Shown here: piece by piece, positions 45,114 through 54,787 of the stretch
Layout of the letters: every line of letters starts with the position of its first letter
Position numbering within the stretch: position 1 is the stretch's first letter
Source of the DNA: an uncultured Luteitalea sp.
GTDB taxonomy: Bacteria; Acidobacteriota; Vicinamibacteria; Vicinamibacterales; Vicinamibacteraceae
NCBI GenBank assembly: GCA_934541105.1
Contig: CAKTDA010000001.1
Coordinates: forward strand, 372,001 to 436,000
Direction: 5' to 3'
Length of the DNA: 64,000 nt
Made by a program: the position numbers and the translations under genes
Notes under the pieces: model-generated
Database searches by the model: none
What the model saw: the letters and a program-made list of their open reading frames with translations, nothing else
What the model was told of the DNA's origin: nothing

Positions 45114-45586
45114 TCGTTGTCTCGGACACGTCGCCAATCAACTACCTCGTTCTGATAGGGCTTCAGGACCTCCTCCACAACCTGTTCGGCCGAGTCCTCA
45201 TTCCCGAGGCTGTTCGTCGCGAACTGCAGGCCGAAGGCACGCCAGAACCAGTCAGACAGTTCGTTGCCGCAGCTCCGGACTGGATCGAGGTTCGACCCGC
45301 CCCGGAGATTCCGGCCACTCTCGCGCACCTTGATTCCGGTGAGCGTGAGGCCATCGCCCTCGCGTTGTCCGCTCGTGCCGACTTCGTGCTAATTGACGAA
45401 CGGATTGGGCGCCAGGCGGCCGAAGACCATGGGCTTCGTGTCTACGGAACACTGGGCGTCTTTCTCATCGCCGCCGAGCGCAACCTGGTCCGGCGGGACG
45501 AGGCGTTCGACCGCCTGCAGAAGACCAACTTCCGCGTGTCGCCGCGCCTCCTCCAGAACGCCCGCGAACGAAAGCCGAGCGACTGA
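45110..45586 (+). CDS. DUF3368 PIN-like toxin
   Basis: 158 residues. VVSDTSPINYL at the N-terminus carries the first acidic residue of a PIN-like nuclease. DSGEREAIALAL and FVLIDERIGRQAA carry the others, and GTLGVFLIAAERNLV is a family block. It is a likely RNase toxin controlled by the UPF0175 protein upstream. The acidic site appears intact, so the pair should be active. Confidence 0.88.
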   Translation: MIVVSDTSPINYLVLIGLQDLLHNLFGRVLIPEAVRRELQAEGTPEPVRQFVAAAPDWIEVRPAPEIPATLAHLDSGEREAIALALSARADFVLIDERIGRQAAEDHGLRVYGTLGVFLIAAERNLVRRDEAFDRLQKTNFRVSPRLLQNARERKPSD

Positions 45587-46316
45587 AATTTCTGTTCCTG
45601 TTCCGGCGACGCTCCGATAATTGCGCAAGGCAACGGGAGCGCATGGCGCGGGTCAAGGCCGCGCAGCGCCGACGGAACGAAGGGAAGCCTTGACGTGCGC
45701 CTTCGCTCCCGGACAATCCAAGGTCGGAGCGTCGGCGTTACCAACACTCGACGGAAAGACTGGGCCACGGACTGGACCAGGTTGTCCCGCAACGCCGACG
45801 CAGTCCCTGTTACCATTCACGGTCACAGATTCGACTCAACTGGCTGCAGCGCCCTCACCATCAGAGACACTGACATCTGAGGCGTGAGCGACCCCGCGGA
45901 CACGGTCGGGGCCGCCTTCGTGGACACGAGGCGGGGTCGCTCACGCCTCTCCTCTGCCCTGTTCCCCATCGCGGGCGCTCAGGCGTCGGCAGAAAACGCC
46001 GCCGCGGCGCTACACGCTCGTCACCGGTAAGTTGTGGCTGTCCATGGGGTTCGCGACACCCATCGCGCACCTCACAGGCTGGGTGAGGCGCTCGTGGTCG
46101 CTGGTCAGCTGCTCGCCAGAGGGGCCAACCGCGCATTGGGCTATCTTCCCCCTCCTCGGCCCCCTGCTCCGCTGTCCTCGGCCCCGTTGCTGACCAAGGG
46201 AGAGAGAGTTCTGTCGGGCCAGCGACGTCGCGAAGCGCCTGGCCTCGGCCTTGGGGGGATGTCGTTGTCGGAGCGCTCGAAGCCGTGCGGGATCACCGCG
46301 AAGCGCGAGGCTCTCG
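45587..46316. repeat. Gene-poor stretch containing an 18-bp perfect inverted repeat
   Basis: Arms 45880-45897 and 45931-45948 (aggcgtgagcgaccccgc and its complement) are separated by 33 bases and match perfectly. No flanking direct duplication stands out. The rest of this 730-bp region holds only short frames without recognisable content, including one at 45695-45880 ending just at the repeat. Confidence 0.7.
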
Positions 46317-48029
46317 TCAGCGCTCCACGAGACGCAGAGTGACCGCCGCGAGACGCCCCTCGACCACATCGACCTGCCGCCCATGTGTGTCCACGAGCGC
46401 CTGCCGTGCCTCGCGATCGAGGCCGTCGTAGACGCTCCGCATCCGGGGCGAGAGCGCCATCAGCGTGTACCGGCCTGGCCGGAGGGCACTCGCCGTGAAA
46501 GCACCGTCTGCCGAGACGCTGGCGATGCGGTGGTTCGTCGGCGTAGGACGTGGTGCGTCCATGCTCGCGACGGGCAATACGAGCACTGAGGCCCCCTGCA
46601 GCTGGCCCCCGCTGCCCTGCACACGCCCGCCTACGCCTGACGGCCGCGCGCTCACGATGAGGACGACGTCGTCAAGGACGCCAGATACCGGGAAGACGAG
46701 TCCGTCGAACGCGTCTTCACCGTCAATCAGCACCGATTTCAGCCACCACCCTGGTGGCAGCCCCATCACCTGTAGTTGCCGGCGTCCCAACACATCTCGC
46801 AGTTCGAAGGCAAGGTCCGTAACCGAACTCGAGATCATCGATGCCGACGGCACCGGGTTACTGCCGAGCAGCACCGGCGCCATCACCTGCAACGGTCGGC
46901 CGGCCAAGTCGGCAGGGTCACCGTCGTCGATCTCGACGCGTCCGCGCACCACCGCACCGAAGCCGATTGGCACGACGACGTCGATGACTGGTTCGCCGGT
47001 CACAGCGATCTCTACCCATCCAGCGCGGCGGCGCATCGGCCCTTTGGCCGCGACAACCATCGGCTCTTCGGCCACGACGCGGTACTGCCCGGGCGCAACG
47101 TCCAGGAACTCGAACTGCCCGTCCGGCTGAATACGGGCAGAGGCGAGTTGCATCTGCGTGCCTCCGTCGCCAGGGTGCAACGATACGTTCGCACCTGCGC
47201 TCGTCGCACGCTCACCCTCGACAACGACCTGGCCAGCCACCCGGGAGAGGCGTCCGGCCGATAGGCGCACGTCGAGCATGGCGTCCGCACTGGCACGCAC
47301 CACGACGAACTCTGCCGCCGCGGGGTCGGTCGCGCTGGTGGCGAACGCTGGCAGGAGTTCCGGCTCGTTCCCTTGCAGCCGCACCGGCCCTCGTCCCGAC
47401 GGCCCCGGCGGCACGACCCGCACCGTGTACTTCCCAGGCGTGAGGCCGTGGGCTCTGTAGACGCCACGGTCATCCGTGGTCGTGAGAATGCCGCGAGCGA
47501 TCAAGACATCCTGTCCCGGCAGTTTCCCGACCGGTGTCACGCGCGCGCCGACCACCGGTTCGCCGTAATCGTCGACGACGCGGCCGGTCAGAACGCCGCC
47601 CCGCAGCAGGCGCACGTCGCCCATATCAAGGGTCTCACCGCCGCGCAGTGTCGCCTGGCGCTGCGTCAAGTGGGATCCCGATGCCTCGTGGAAGCCCTGG
47701 CGATGCACGTTGATGAAGTAGGTCCCATCAGGCAGCCGGTCGACCGCGAACACGCCGTACGCGTCGGTGCGTGCCAAGAACTGTGCGTCGCCGACGCCCT
47801 GGGTCGCACGCCAGGTCACCGAGATCGTGGCGCCTCGGAGCGGCTGTCCCGTGGCGCCGTCGACCACGCGCCCGCGCACGCTGCCCGCTCCATCAGGCCG
47901 ATGCCCAGGTCCCGGAGGCCCCATGACTTTGCCCGAGCGGACCTGTGCCGTCACGGTCCCCTGGCCGAGGACTCCGCATGCAAGCACACCGACGACCGCG
48001 ACCGTTGGCCACCAGCGCTCCGACTTCAT
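46317..48029 (-). CDS. Secreted carboxypeptidase-regulatory-like domain protein (second of pair)
   Basis: 570 residues. Signal peptide about 1-32 (GVLACGVLGQGTVTAQ). Several beta-sandwich repeats follow with the SVRGRVVDGATGQPLRGATI, LTGRVVDDYGEPVVGARV and VRGRVEIDDGDPADLAG starts of carboxypeptidase-regulatory-like or CNA-B-like modules. No catalytic zinc site is seen, so it is not itself a peptidase. Probably a surface or periplasmic scaffold. Its start overlaps the stop of the related gene upstream (ATGA). Confidence 0.8.
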   Translation of the reverse strand: MKSERWWPTVAVVGVLACGVLGQGTVTAQVRSGKVMGPPGPGHRPDGAGSVRGRVVDGATGQPLRGATISVTWRATQGVGDAQFLARTDAYGVFAVDRLPDGTYFINVHRQGFHEASGSHLTQRQATLRGGETLDMGDVRLLRGGVLTGRVVDDYGEPVVGARVTPVGKLPGQDVLIARGILTTTDDRGVYRAHGLTPGKYTVRVVPPGPSGRGPVRLQGNEPELLPAFATSATDPAAAEFVVVRASADAMLDVRLSAGRLSRVAGQVVVEGERATSAGANVSLHPGDGGTQMQLASARIQPDGQFEFLDVAPGQYRVVAEEPMVVAAKGPMRRRAGWVEIAVTGEPVIDVVVPIGFGAVVRGRVEIDDGDPADLAGRPLQVMAPVLLGSNPVPSASMISSSVTDLAFELRDVLGRRQLQVMGLPPGWWLKSVLIDGEDAFDGLVFPVSGVLDDVVLIVSARPSGVGGRVQGSGGQLQGASVLVLPVASMDAPRPTPTNHRIASVSADGAFTASALRPGRYTLMALSPRMRSVYDGLDREARQALVDTHGRQVDVVEGRLAAVTLRLVER

Positions 48030-49771
48030 GGCTCCCCTACCACCAACACGACCTCCGGTGTCTCGCCTTCGCCGATCACGACGGTTCGTGCACGTGCATC
48101 GAGCGCTCTCAAGTAGTCGGGATCGTTGAGGTCGTCGCCACGCGCGGCGGCCGCAGGAACGGCGAGTAGCCGGTACGGGCCGGGCCGCAGCATCTCGATC
48201 GACCAGGTGCCGTCCTCGACCGGCCTGACCATGAACGTGTTGGCGACGACAGGGCGGTACCACCTGCGCGCGTCCTCGTCGAAGCCGATCACGACGGCGT
48301 CCGTCGCGGGCGTATTCGTCGCCGTGACGACACGTCCACGGAGTCCGCTCGGCGTCGTGCTCACCACCATCTCGACATCAGCCAGAGTGCGGGCTGCGCC
48401 GAAGTCGTAGCCCTCGGTCCCGTCCACACGACCGACGTTAACCGCGCGGGTCCACCAGCCTTCCGGCGCGTTGGCGAGCCGCAGCAGCGCCGGTCCGCGC
48501 ACCCCCACTAGCTCAAAGGTCAGGTCAGGACGGACACGCGCTCGAGCCTGACCGTTCCAGGCATTCGGTCCTCCGAGGGGCGTGGCGTGCACGCGCACGT
48601 CGCGCCCACGCATCCGTGAGGCATCGCCCTGCACGGTCAGGCGCCCGCGCACCGTCGTTCCGGGCTGGGTCCGCACGACGAGGCCGGTCATGTCACCACT
48701 GACGTCCACGTCCAGTGTTCCGAACTCGCTGCGGGCGAGCTGCGCCGCTCGCTCTTCTACGGTACCGATGCTGATGCGTGGCGACATCGTGATCGTGTAG
48801 GCGCCAGGTGGCACGCCAGCCAACGTGAACGTGCCATCGCTCGTTACCTGCGCGGTCAGGCCCGGCACGGCGCGTGGCCCCCCTCTGGGCTGCAAGCCTA
48901 CGAACCCGTCGGTCAACGGCGCACCACGACTGTCGACGACGCGCCCCTCGATCGTGCTGACCTCAGCCTCCACGAGGTGAATCTGCGCGTGTGCTTCTTC
49001 ACCGGGTCCCACATGGATGGACCGCGCCTCGTGGACACTGGTAGCCGACGGCGCAAAGGTCGGTACGACGTCGCGCGCGGGCGTCACGGCGAATGTGTCC
49101 GGTAGGCCAGATGAAGGCAGGGGGTAAGCGGACAACACGTAGCTACCCGGTGGAAGGCCGAACACCCGGAACTCGCCGCGGTCATCGGTCGTGGCCTGAT
49201 GCACCCCCTGAAGGCGCCAGACGCCGTGCACGTTGCGTAGCCGCTCGGCACGCACCGTCACGCGATCTGCGGGCGCGCCGGCGGAGTCCAGCACACTCCC
49301 GCTGATCACGGCGCTTCGCGTCAGGGCGAACTCGAGCGGACCGGCGAAGGCCCCGCGCTGCACCACGAGCCGTCGTCCCGGGGTACTGGGCGACGCCTGA
49401 CCGAGTTGCTGCTGGACGTATCCGCTTCGCCGTGCGACCAGCGTGTACTCGCCGGGCGTCAGGTTGCTCAGCGCGAACCGGCCCTCGGCGTCGGTGCGCG
49501 TCGCAAAGGGATGCATCCCCTCAGCCCGGACATCGGTGACGACACTCCCGTCCTCCAGCCGCGCTGGAACCGCCACTACGAAGGCGCCTCGGAGGGCGCG
49601 CGACGTCTCGGCGTCGACGACACGCCCGAAGATGCGCGCGTCGCCGGGCATGGGCGCGGCCGCATCGATGGGTCGACTATCACGAGGCGGCCAAGTGGCA
49701 GAGGGTGGCTGAGCCGCAAGCATCGCTGCGCAGCACGCACATGCCAGAACGCCCCCCGCACACCGTGCCAT
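48026..49771 (-). CDS. Secreted carboxypeptidase-regulatory-like domain protein (first of pair)
   Basis: 581 residues from the ATG at 49771 (signal peptide about 1-24, MLAAQP end); a further upstream ATG at 49861 is possible. Repeats IFGRVVDAETSRALRGAF, ISGSVLDSAGAPADRV, IEGRVVDSRGAPLTD and LRGRVVTATNTPATDAV mark four or more beta-sandwich modules in the same arrangement as the downstream neighbour, so the two are likely ancient duplicates. Divergent from the ADOP permease gene. Confidence 0.8.
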   Translation of the reverse strand: MARCAGGVLACACCAAMLAAQPPSATWPPRDSRPIDAAAPMPGDARIFGRVVDAETSRALRGAFVVAVPARLEDGSVVTDVRAEGMHPFATRTDAEGRFALSNLTPGEYTLVARRSGYVQQQLGQASPSTPGRRLVVQRGAFAGPLEFALTRSAVISGSVLDSAGAPADRVTVRAERLRNVHGVWRLQGVHQATTDDRGEFRVFGLPPGSYVLSAYPLPSSGLPDTFAVTPARDVVPTFAPSATSVHEARSIHVGPGEEAHAQIHLVEAEVSTIEGRVVDSRGAPLTDGFVGLQPRGGPRAVPGLTAQVTSDGTFTLAGVPPGAYTITMSPRISIGTVEERAAQLARSEFGTLDVDVSGDMTGLVVRTQPGTTVRGRLTVQGDASRMRGRDVRVHATPLGGPNAWNGQARARVRPDLTFELVGVRGPALLRLANAPEGWWTRAVNVGRVDGTEGYDFGAARTLADVEMVVSTTPSGLRGRVVTATNTPATDAVVIGFDEDARRWYRPVVANTFMVRPVEDGTWSIEMLRPGPYRLLAVPAAAARGDDLNDPDYLRALDARARTVVIGEGETPEVVLVVGEP

Positions 49772-50007
49772 CCGCCGCCTCCTACACGCCAGCCGTGCGT
49801 GCACCGCTGCGCACGCGCTACGCAACTCGCGCGGTAGAACCGGCGAGTATGTTAGCGATCGCATCGTTCGCGACGTCAGGGAGGCTGACACGGGTAGCGT
49901 AACACCGCCCGCGGCAGGCGGGATTCGCCAGAGCTTCACGAACTGCAGCGCGGGGGTGCGAGTACGTGCCCGGCAGGACGTCGGTCGACGGCATGACGCT
50001 GGAGAAA

Positions 50008-50036
50008 TTGCGGTCAGTTGGTACGGCGTGTAGTAT
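50008..50036 (+). promoter_or_regulatory. Candidate sigma-70-type promoter for the ADOP-PadR genes
   Basis: TTGCGG (50008-50013) and TAGTAT (50031-50036) are separated by 17 bp. The site lies in the 324-bp divergent gap between the carboxypeptidase-regulatory-like pair and the permease, 59 bases before its ATG. Predicted from sequence only. The rest of the gap 49772-50095 holds no gene. Confidence 0.4.
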
Positions 50037-50095
50037 GGGCCTCCAATAGGACCAGCCATGGTCACTTCCCGGAACCGTCAAGGTCGAGGACGTTC

Positions 50096-52711
50096 ATGAA
50101 GCACGCGGTCCTTCGAGTGGTTTCAAGATCTCTAGACCGCTGGTTTCAGCGGCGGGCCGATGATCTCGACGAGGAACTGAGCAACCACCTCGCATTCCAC
50201 GAAGAGGACCTCCTCGCCATGGGCGCCACTCGCGAGGAGGCCAGGCGCGTGGCTCGTGCGCGTCTCGGCAGTCAACTCGCCGTGCGGGAGGCACGGCGTG
50301 ACGTGCGGCCGTTCCGCGTCCCTGCCGCCGCTCTCCGTGACGTGCGACATGAGTTGCGTCTCTTCAGGCGCGGTCGCACTCCACTGCTCGTCCCAGTACT
50401 CGTGCTTGCGTTAGCCGTCGCAGGAGCGCTCACGCTGGTCCGGGTCATCGACGGTGCCCTGCTTCGGCCACTTCCGTTTCCGGAAGGTGAGCGAATCGTC
50501 GCGTTGACGCCCTACCAGTTGGAGTCGGGAGACCTGTTTGGGCGCATCCCCGCAGAACTTTTCGACGCAGTCCGCGCCGACGAGTTTCTCGAACTCGTCT
50601 CGACGGTCGGCAGGCGAAGGACCGTGTGGTTTGCCGACGGACAGGCCGAATCGGTCGAGCTGGCGCCCCTCAGTCAGCATGCCGGCGCGCTGCTCGGGCT
50701 GCGTCCCACCCTCGGCCGGCTGCTCATCGCCGACGACTTCACGGCGGTCGAGGGAGGGACACTACCCGTCGTGCTCAGTGAGACGTTCTGGGAGGCACGC
50801 TTCGGTCGCGATCGCGACATCGTCGGACGCATGCTGGAAGGTGAGCAGGAGCGACTGCTGGTCATCGGCGTCGCGGCGCGAGTCGAAGGCATCCCGTCGT
50901 ACTTCGGCTTTCTGCAGCCCGATGCGTTCGTTCCCGATCTCGACGCAGCCCCGGCCGACTATCTGACGGCCCCATTCGCGCGCCTCAGGTCAGGGGCGTC
51001 ACTCCCCGACGCACGCGCGCAACTCATCGCCCGCCTCGACGTCGTTCGCGACGACTACCCGCGCCTGAGCGGTATCGGCCTGCGCGTCCGCCCCCTACGT
51101 GACCAGATCTACGGCGAAGATCGGCCGTTTCACGCGCTTCTTGCCGGCGGGGTCGCCGCCTTGCTGTGTATCGGATCGTGCAACGTTGCCGTGCTGCTCG
51201 TCGCCGCAGCTCGTCGGCGCGCACGCGAACTCGGCCTCCGCTTGAGCCTCGGCGATACGCCCAGCGGACTCCGCCGTCGCCTGTGGGTACAGGTGCTGCT
51301 GGTCGGCGTGCTGGCCTGGCCCATCGTTCTCGCGACGGCCTCCCTACTCGTGCGACTGGTCGAACGTCTGCTACCCACTGACGTCGCGGGTCTATCAATG
51401 GCGATCGATCCCTGGCGCTGGCATGCGCTCGTCGCGACGGCAACAGCGGGCGCGTCTGTACTGGCCGGCCTTCTGGCTACCGCGGTCGCCTATCGGAACG
51501 CAGCACTCGGCCATCAGGGCGGGCTGACGCCGCTCCTCAAAGCGCCAAGCGGATACGGGCACGTCGTGCCCCTGGCGATCCAGGTGGCGCTCTCAACGGC
51601 ACTGATCATCCTCGGAGGAAATGCGGTCAGGAGTGCCGTTGGGCTGGCCACGCTCGACACGGGCGTCACGGCCGACCACGTTTACGTACTCAGTCCACGG
51701 CTTCCAGCGGTTCGCTTTCGGGAAGGGACACATGCAGTGCGGGCACGGTGGTTCGCAGTCCTGGACCGCATCAGTCGGCAACCGGGTATCGACGCTGCTG
51801 GGCTCACCCACGATGTGCCGATGTCGCCCGAGCCGTTGTGGTGGGCGTCACTGCGTGGCACTGATGCCGGCGAGGTTGCCGCGCATGGTCTCATCGTGCC
51901 CGTCTCACGCGACTTCTTCGGCACGATGGGCATGCGCCTCCTGGAGGGACGACTGCCGACCGAGGACGAGGAGCGCGCCGGGCTGCCGGTCGGCATCGTC
52001 AGCAGGTCGACCGCCCGCATGTACTGGGGTGACGAGTCGGCCATTGGCAAGGTTGTGCCGACACCATGGCTGCCGCACCCGTATGAAGTAGTGGGCGTGG
52101 TGAACGACGTCCGCTACAGTCCCGCCACTTCCACGGTGCCAACCCTGTACGTGCCAATGTGGCTCGAGCGGCCGATTCCAATGAAGGTCGTCGTACGTTC
52201 TTCGTTGCCGCTCGCAGCGCTGGCGGCGGATCTCCGCGCGGCCGTGCTGGAAGTGGAGCCACGTGCGGTGGTCCCCGAGCCAAAGACCTATGCGCACGAA
52301 CTGCGGCGGTGGCGCGCACGGCCGACCTTCTTTGCGCAGGTCTTCATGGCGGGGTCGGGCGTCACCCTCACACTCGCGGTGGTCGGCGTCGTCGCCGTCG
52401 GACATGCCATGCTCGCGGCACGGCGCCGCGAGATCGGCATTAGGCTGGCGCTCGGTGAACGCGGTTCACGCGTGACGGCCCGCGTCGTCGCACGTGGGAG
52501 CGCTGCCGCTATAGCTGGCGCGTTGGTCGGCTGTCTGGCGACGTGGAGTCTGCACTTGCCCATCGAGACCGCGGCCACTCCGTGGTGGCTGCCGCAGATG
52601 GTGGTCGCCCTCGTCCCGCTCGTTGCACTCATGGCGGTGGTGGTGACCAGTTATGTCTGGTGTCGCCGAGCCGTGAGGCAGGATCCGGCGCCGCTGTTGC
52701 GCAGCGATTGA
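50096..52711 (+). CDS. ADOP-type MacB/FtsX permease with PadR-linked N-terminal region
   Basis: 871 residues. The N-terminal about 80 residues (DDLDEELSNHLAFHEEDLLAMGATREEARRVA) are the helical extension typical of acidobacterial duplicated orphan permeases. Then come two MacB-like periplasmic domains and two FtsX permease domains, each with a set of membrane helices (LVPVLVLALAVAGALTLVRV; C-terminal GVTLTLAVVGVVAVGHAM). There is no ATPase domain or neighbour, hence orphan. Function unknown; coupling to the PadR regulator downstream is a family feature. Confidence 0.92.
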   Translation: MKHAVLRVVSRSLDRWFQRRADDLDEELSNHLAFHEEDLLAMGATREEARRVARARLGSQLAVREARRDVRPFRVPAAALRDVRHELRLFRRGRTPLLVPVLVLALAVAGALTLVRVIDGALLRPLPFPEGERIVALTPYQLESGDLFGRIPAELFDAVRADEFLELVSTVGRRRTVWFADGQAESVELAPLSQHAGALLGLRPTLGRLLIADDFTAVEGGTLPVVLSETFWEARFGRDRDIVGRMLEGEQERLLVIGVAARVEGIPSYFGFLQPDAFVPDLDAAPADYLTAPFARLRSGASLPDARAQLIARLDVVRDDYPRLSGIGLRVRPLRDQIYGEDRPFHALLAGGVAALLCIGSCNVAVLLVAAARRRARELGLRLSLGDTPSGLRRRLWVQVLLVGVLAWPIVLATASLLVRLVERLLPTDVAGLSMAIDPWRWHALVATATAGASVLAGLLATAVAYRNAALGHQGGLTPLLKAPSGYGHVVPLAIQVALSTALIILGGNAVRSAVGLATLDTGVTADHVYVLSPRLPAVRFREGTHAVRARWFAVLDRISRQPGIDAAGLTHDVPMSPEPLWWASLRGTDAGEVAAHGLIVPVSRDFFGTMGMRLLEGRLPTEDEERAGLPVGIVSRSTARMYWGDESAIGKVVPTPWLPHPYEVVGVVNDVRYSPATSTVPTLYVPMWLERPIPMKVVVRSSLPLAALAADLRAAVLEVEPRAVVPEPKTYAHELRRWRARPTFFAQVFMAGSGVTLTLAVVGVVAVGHAMLAARRREIGIRLALGERGSRVTARVVARGSAAAIAGALVGCLATWSLHLPIETAATPWWLPQMVVALVPLVALMAVVVTSYVWCRRAVRQDPAPLLRSD

Positions 52712-52779
52712 CGGGACGGCCCACTCATGGCATTGAAGGGCTTAGGAACGCGTCTGATGTAGCTGACCAGAGGAATGAT

Positions 52780-53115
52780 GTGAGCAGCAAGCGAGACGTC
52801 TGGCAAGGCACGTTGGCGCTGATGATCCTGAAGACGCTCGAGAGCCTCGGCGCTCAGCACAGCTATGGCATCGCAAGGCGCATCGAGCAGACGAGCGGCG
52901 ATCGGCTCGTCGTCAACTACGGGACCATCTACCCGGCTCTGCTGAAGCTTGAGCAAGAAGGCACCGTATCGTCGGCGTGGGGGACATCGGAGCACGGGCG
53001 CCGGGCGAAGTTCTACACCCTGACCCGCCGCGGCCGCAAGCGCCTGGCCGAGGCCGAGCGGGACTGGGACGACATGACCACGGTCATGGCGCGCTTTCTG
53101 GAGCAGGGCTCGTGA
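52780..53115 (+). CDS. PadR-family transcriptional regulator
   Basis: 111 residues from a GTG with an AGAGGA site. The winged helix shows LALMILKTLESLGAQHSYGIARRIEQ, then YGTIYPALLKLEQEG and FYTLTRRGRKRL, as in short PadR proteins. It lies 68 bases after the ADOP gene, same strand. PadR proteins coupled to ADOP permeases probably regulate their own locus; the ligand is unknown. Confidence 0.92.
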   Translation: MSSKRDVWQGTLALMILKTLESLGAQHSYGIARRIEQTSGDRLVVNYGTIYPALLKLEQEGTVSSAWGTSEHGRRAKFYTLTRRGRKRLAEAERDWDDMTTVMARFLEQGS

Positions 53116-53173
53116 CGTCGCCGGCTCGTCTGCTGCCGGTTGACAGCGCGTCTCAGACAGACGACTGCTGTAG

Positions 53174-53740
53174 ATGAATTCACGACGAATGAACCCGATG
53201 AGCAAAACTCTCGTGGGACTCGCGACCGCGGTCATTCTGGCCGCTACTACGACGTTGTCAGCGGTTGCCCGGCAGGACCCCGAACCGTCGCAGTCGTTCG
53301 GCGTCGCGTTACATCTGTTGACCGACGAGCAGATCGAGGCGTGGCTGCAACTTCATGTTGCTGGCCTCAGTTCGTACGAACCCGCCGAGGAGTACGCAGG
53401 TGTGGACCAACGAGAACATCCCCACGTGGCGACGACGTTGCGACGTTACACGTGGCGGAAGTGCGACCTGCAGGTGCAAGAGGAGCGGCTGGCCGGAACC
53501 TGGCTTCACAAGGACGACCTGGAAACCACAGCTGTCGCTGCAATGAAGGACGTTGATTCGGTCTCTTCAGGCGTTGGCCCCGCCGTCGAAGGCTTCGTGA
53601 CGCTGCACCTGATCGACGCAGCACCCTCGACTGGAAATCTGATGCGCCGCCGAGCGATACGGCTCGTCGTTCGCTATCCGCAGGTCGTGAGCTCGGTGCT
53701 GCTCTGGTACACGCAGGTCTGCAAAGGGATACCAAGGTAG
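53174..53740 (+). CDS. Secreted protein of unknown function
   Basis: 188 residues; a second ATG at residue 9 is possible. A signal peptide covers about 1-32 (LAATTTLSAVARQ). The mature part contains YTWRKCDLQVQEERLAGTW and two short hydrophobic stretches; only two Cys are present. No recognisable family. It follows padR by 58 bases on the same strand and may belong to that operon. Confidence 0.55.
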   Translation: MNSRRMNPMSKTLVGLATAVILAATTTLSAVARQDPEPSQSFGVALHLLTDEQIEAWLQLHVAGLSSYEPAEEYAGVDQREHPHVATTLRRYTWRKCDLQVQEERLAGTWLHKDDLETTAVAAMKDVDSVSSGVGPAVEGFVTLHLIDAAPSTGNLMRRRAIRLVVRYPQVVSSVLLWYTQVCKGIPR

Positions 53741-53812
53741 GGAACGCGGCGGCGACACAGACGCCGCCGTGGTGGTCTTGACTTTGGCTCGGCTACTCGG
53801 CGCTAGACGCTT

Positions 53813-54787
53813 CTACGATACGGCAACCAGGGGAGAAAGATGCCCGTACCGGTGGCCGAGTTCGAGCACCTCGATGCGGCCTCGACCGTTCTCGACGTCC
53901 TGGCGAATCGCGTCACTGCCGACGCTCGCGAGTGCGGCTTCGCCGTCGTGCTTCCACAGCCTGTAGACCAACTGTAGATGCGGGTTGGCGAAGGCTCCGC
54001 GGTCGCGCTCGAATCGCGCGACGTCGGTCGGTGAATCGGACCGAAGTTGCTCGAAGTACCAGCGCAACTCGTCGAGGGTGACCGGCCGCAGCGGCGCCAT
54101 CAGGTGCTGCTCCAGAACCTTTTTGGCCCGGTCGCCAATGCTCGGCAAGTGCGGCGGGGCCACGAGGCGGAGTGTCCACGCCGGTAGGGCGCGCAAGACG
54201 GCAGCGTGGCGCTCGAGAAACCCGCGGAAGTCGTTCAGCCCAGGCTCGCTGAAGACGTAGACGAGGACGCCGCGGCCGGCGAGATGAACGCCGATCGGGA
54301 GGCGGTCCGGGAAGAGGCGGCCCTTCCGCCCAACGCCCTCGCCGACGACTGCGTGCGGCAGATCCGGCGGCGCGATCGACGTGATCGCCATGAGGTGCGC
54401 GGCCTTGTCCTCGGCCGTCGCCAGCCACACGAGGTCGGGGTCTTCGACGATGGCGTCGAGGACCATCAGGCGCTGGACGGCGCGGTTGAGGGTGAGCCGT
54501 CGGCGGAAACCGCTCTCGGGCTCGCCGATGGCTGCGTAGAGCGCCCGCTTATTGACGTGGTAGATGCGGGCACGGTTGTGGCGGCAGTCGTACATAGACG
54601 CGAAGCCAAGCCGCACGATCTTGGCGAAGAACTTCCGCGTCTTCGCGCCGTGGACGATGCCGCAGAAGCGGGCGTACTGACGCGGAACGCAGACACCGGC
54701 ATGCTGCATGACGGTGGTCAGGAAGCGCGCCTGGCGCTCGGTGAAGCCCTTCTTGGCGACGGCCTGGGCACGCTCGTCGAAGGTCAT
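53813..54787 (-). CDS. Winged-helix protein, possible mobilisation function
   Basis: 324 residues. The N-terminal part (FTERQARFLTTVMQHAGVCVPRQYARFC, KIVRLGFASMY) looks like a winged-helix DNA-binding unit. The C-terminal half may hold a nuclease-like fold (VLVYVFSEPGLNDF). The overall look recalls replication-relaxation-type proteins of mobile elements, but I cannot confirm it. The start overlaps the stop of the gene upstream (ATGA). Sitting next to the right attachment copy supports a role in the element. Confidence 0.5.
   Translation of the reverse strand: MTFDERAQAVAKKGFTERQARFLTTVMQHAGVCVPRQYARFCGIVHGAKTRKFFAKIVRLGFASMYDCRHNRARIYHVNKRALYAAIGEPESGFRRRLTLNRAVQRLMVLDAIVEDPDLVWLATAEDKAAHLMAITSIAPPDLPHAVVGEGVGRKGRLFPDRLPIGVHLAGRGVLVYVFSEPGLNDFRGFLERHAAVLRALPAWTLRLVAPPHLPSIGDRAKKVLEQHLMAPLRPVTLDELRWYFEQLRSDSPTDVARFERDRGAFANPHLQLVYRLWKHDGEAALASVGSDAIRQDVENGRGRIEVLELGHRYGHLSPLVAVS

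Noticed and set aside
45695..45880. Small plus-strand frame ending at the 18-bp inverted repeat
   Set aside because: Some protein-like composition (TIHGHRFDSTG) but no start context, no family, and no partner; could be a fragment but not supportable.
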